Part shown: in pieces, positions 62,169 through 64,000 of the stretch
Layout: the number at the start of each line of letters is the position of its first letter
Numbering within the stretch: the first letter of the stretch is position 1
Source of the DNA: Bifidobacterium breve
GTDB taxonomy: Bacteria; Actinomycetota; Actinomycetes; Nanopelagicales; Nanopelagicaceae
DNA: 64,000 nt
Assembly: GCA_945898065.1 (NCBI GenBank)
Contig: CAMDHH010000002.1
Span: 36,717-100,716 of the forward strand
Direction: 5' to 3'
Position numbers and translations under genes: made by a program
The notes under the pieces: model-generated
Seen by the model: the letters and a program-made list of their open reading frames with translations, nothing else
Told to the model about the DNA's origin: nothing
Database searches by the model: none

Positions 62169-63206
62169 ATGCAGATGTTGGTACGTAGAACTCAAGCCTT
62201 ACTCTATGTCTTAGTCTTCGCATTGGTCCCACTTTCTGCCTTTGGAACTAACCATGCAGGGCCCCAAACACCAAGTTGTGGAAATTACAAAGTTAGCACC
62301 AACGAGGTAATTGTTGGAGTTAAGTTTCCAAAAGGAAGCTATCAGATAAATACTTTTGGAATTTCTTGTTCGAAAGTGATGGGGAGTAAAGGTCTATTTG
62401 CTAAATTCCTGAAACTAAAAGATAAAGATCCACTACCTAAACCTTGGCGATACCTTGCAGATGCAATAGGAGCACCAAAGTTTTCCTCAGGACCAGGAGT
62501 TGGATTTCGTGTTCAGTTGATTACAACAACACCGACACCAATGCCTTCACCTACCGCACCGGCGTCATCATCTCAAAGTGCACCTGTCACTCAACAGACA
62601 TCATGCCCAACTCCACTACTGCAAACGCCAGTTGACCTATCAAAGGTCACATCAATTCTCTATCCAGGGCAGGAGCGAGGCGGAAATTACAAAGCTCATG
62701 GTGGTTTTGGTTTTGATAAAGCAACCGACAATTTGGTAACGGTGAAGATTCCACTAAGTGGCAAAATTTCACGGGTTGTTCGTTATAGGGAAATGGGAGA
62801 GGTTCAGTATCTCTTTGAGTTTGATGGAAATTGTGGAGTTTCTTTCCGATTCGATCATTTGAGAAAATTGACCCCTAAATTTGAAGCAGTAGTTAATGCC
62901 TTTCCGATAAAGGAAGACACTCGCACTGACCCAGTAAACCCGCCTGTCGCTGTAACGGTCGGTGAAGTGATTGCCACGGAAGTTGGATTCCTCAACAATG
63001 TCTCTGTAGATTTCGGCGTTTACGATATGCGTCAGAAAAATGAAGCATCGAAAGATCCAGCTTGGGCGAGTGCTCATTCTCAGTATCCGGCAGATTCATA
63101 TGGAATATGTTGGCTAAATTCATTGTCTCAAGCTGACAGCGCTGCAGTGAATTTACTGCCCTCTCGTGATGGCATAAATGGAAAGAAGAGCGATTACTGC
63201 AAATGA
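62169..63206 (+). CDS. Secreted hypothetical protein, possibly M23-like fold
   Basis: This 345-residue exported protein has a signal peptide (MLVRRTQALLYVLVF...SAFG), a Pro/Ser/Thr linker near residues 120-145, and a C-terminal domain. HGGFGFDKATDNLVTVKIPLSGKISRVVRY recalls the start of LytM/M23 peptidases (H-G-x-D and a beta sheet), and SFRFDHLRKL may supply another ligand. A full catalytic set is not clear. TACGCT 6 nt before ATG 62169 suggests a leaderless mRNA. Confidence 0.55.
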   Translation: MQMLVRRTQALLYVLVFALVPLSAFGTNHAGPQTPSCGNYKVSTNEVIVGVKFPKGSYQINTFGISCSKVMGSKGLFAKFLKLKDKDPLPKPWRYLADAIGAPKFSSGPGVGFRVQLITTTPTPMPSPTAPASSSQSAPVTQQTSCPTPLLQTPVDLSKVTSILYPGQERGGNYKAHGGFGFDKATDNLVTVKIPLSGKISRVVRYREMGEVQYLFEFDGNCGVSFRFDHLRKLTPKFEAVVNAFPIKEDTRTDPVNPPVAVTVGEVIATEVGFLNNVSVDFGVYDMRQKNEASKDPAWASAHSQYPADSYGICWLNSLSQADSAAVNLLPSRDGINGKKSDYCK

Positions 63207-63321
63207 GTTTTGCTATTGAAGTTTGTACCTGACTGTGTTGCGATGGACTCGAACTACATACCTTCATAGGCCACAAGTGGGTATAAAAAGAAGAACTAGG
63301 TTCTCCTGTATACATGGGTGG

Positions 63322-64000
63322 CTATATCTTCGTGTAACCCTTAGGACATGATGGGTTATTGCCTGTAACTTTCTTGATTGTCTTACCCTTTACGCAGGCA
63401 ATCGTCTTCTTGGTAATTGGTGCAGCTGAAGATTTTTTTGCCTCTTTAGGAGTTGCTCGTGGGGCCGATCCAGCCTGTGACAATTTCACTTTGATGGTCG
63501 GAGATGAAAAGGTAAAATTCTTCGCATTAAGAGTAATCCAACCGTCTTTCTCGGTGACTAATTCGGTAGCGACAAGTTGACCCTCGCCTTCAGTTGAAAG
63601 TACAGAAACATTTGCCATGATTGGCGCATTTGAAAATCCATATAGGCATCTGGCAACTTCTGATCGTATTGCCAAGTCATATGAACCTTTAAACAAAGTA
63701 CCATCAGCTTTTAAATGTAACCCAGCCACCTGATAGTTCAACGAGCCATCTTGGAATATAGGTGCTCCTCCCCAGTAAATTGGCGCATTAGTTGTTACTA
63801 ATCCGATCAATTTATCTTTCCCTGCTTTCTCAAAACAATTTGTTCCTTTGCCACCACTACTTGATGCGAAATTCCAACGCCAATTATCTCTTGGGTCTGG
63901 TTTGATCAATTTCTCCCATGCTGCAAATTCCTCAAAACCGGAAACAGTGCCAAATGAAGAGCCCCCTAGAGCATAAGAATCTTCAAACTTTCCATCACCA
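63322..64000 (-). CDS. Large secreted protein with two-cysteine C-terminal tail (family member 3), C-terminal part
   Basis: The frame is open to the right edge, so the N terminus and signal peptide lie outside. The visible 225 residues align along their length with the second half of the protein at 17198: GLVTTNAPIYWG, LFKGSYDLAIRSEVARCLYGF, NAKNFTFSSPTIKVKLSQ, an Ala/Lys-rich spacer and the tail CVKGK...NPSCPKGYTKI. Three members of this family plus a protease with the same tail occur in 58 kb. Confidence 0.75.
   Translation of the reverse strand, partial: GDGKFEDSYALGGSSFGTVSGFEEFAAWEKLIKPDPRDNWRWNFASSSGGKGTNCFEKAGKDKLIGLVTTNAPIYWGGAPIFQDGSLNYQVAGLHLKADGTLFKGSYDLAIRSEVARCLYGFSNAPIMANVSVLSTEGEGQLVATELVTEKDGWITLNAKNFTFSSPTIKVKLSQAGSAPRATPKEAKKSSAAPITKKTIACVKGKTIKKVTGNNPSCPKGYTKI

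Noticed and set aside
1..64000. CRISPR arrays, insertion sequences, rRNA genes or a replication origin
   Set aside because: No regularly spaced repeats, transposase or integrase motifs, rRNA signatures or DnaA-box clusters were noticed on reading both strands.

Overview
This 64-kb window is a bacterial chromosome segment, most likely from a small, moderately low-GC actinobacterium of the freshwater 'Ca. Nanopelagicales' (acI) type. That is an inference. It rests on a mycobacterial-style layout (PimB-like GT4 mannosyltransferase beside an NlpC/P60 hydrolase, FadD beside an SRPBCC protein and a ROK glucokinase, a TY-Chap2-like protein), many leaderless-looking starts (a TAnnnT -10 box 5-7 nt before the start codon), and motifs resembling the actinobacterial RecA-NDp/PafBC promoter (TGTCRGTG-N8-TAnnnT). 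No 16S or other phylogenetic marker is present, so the placement is tentative.

Layout. 0-6 kb: the start of a secreted copper monooxygenase-like gene, an Fe-S photolyase with its DUF2256 partner, and an FMN-riboswitch-controlled riboflavin operon (ribD-ribE-ribBA-ribH) followed by a DoxX-like membrane gene. 6-13.4 kb: a large secreted protein, a sugar ABC importer operon with an L-rhamnose-mutarotase-like protein and an SDR (probable deoxysugar uptake and catabolism), then a YefM/YoeB-type toxin-antitoxin pair whose toxin lacks the expected catalytic Glu. 13.4-17.1 kb: two near-identical tRNA genes with odd anticodon arms, each followed by a terminator. They flank a truncated binding-protein gene, a secreted 5'-nucleotidase and a lipoprotein. 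17-28 kb: accessory and poorly known genes, including a secreted protein family, tiny overlapping ORFs, a TY-Chap2-like protein, a dual-specificity phosphatase, a Do-like protease, a PD-(D/E)XK-like protein and a twice-frameshifted pseudogene.

28-49 kb is a defence-type island. It holds a dynamin-like GTPase fused to a C-terminal PIN/NYN RNase domain, an SNF2 ATPase, a DEDDh exonuclease (BRCT-like tail) paired with a NERD-SF1 helicase, a second SF1 helicase with C-terminal HTH repeats, a restriction-modification cluster (Mrr_N-like winged helix, C5 methyltransferase, NgoFVII-type endonuclease, GHKL ATPase, an unknown protein and a DUF6339-like protein), a GmrSD-like DUF262/DUF1524 protein behind a dense GATC cluster, and a Swt1-type HEPN protein. 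49-64 kb returns to housekeeping and envelope functions: NlpC/P60, PimB-like transferase, a two-component pair behind fadD, glucokinase, phytase-like esterase, Gfo/Idh oxidoreductase, PlsC, TspO, a trypsin-like protease and further secreted proteins.

Three threads cross the window. Several accessory genes (small ORFs at 18.9 kb, the pair at 20.6 kb, the Do-like protease, the SNF2 gene, the C5 methyltransferase and the unknown gene at 51.4 kb) have a PafBC-like DNA-damage promoter motif, often with a leaderless start. Four secreted proteins share an almost identical two-cysteine C-terminal tail. The island contains remnants (NERD fragment, truncated binding protein, tRNA-arm fragment, pseudogene) that point to repeated gain and loss.
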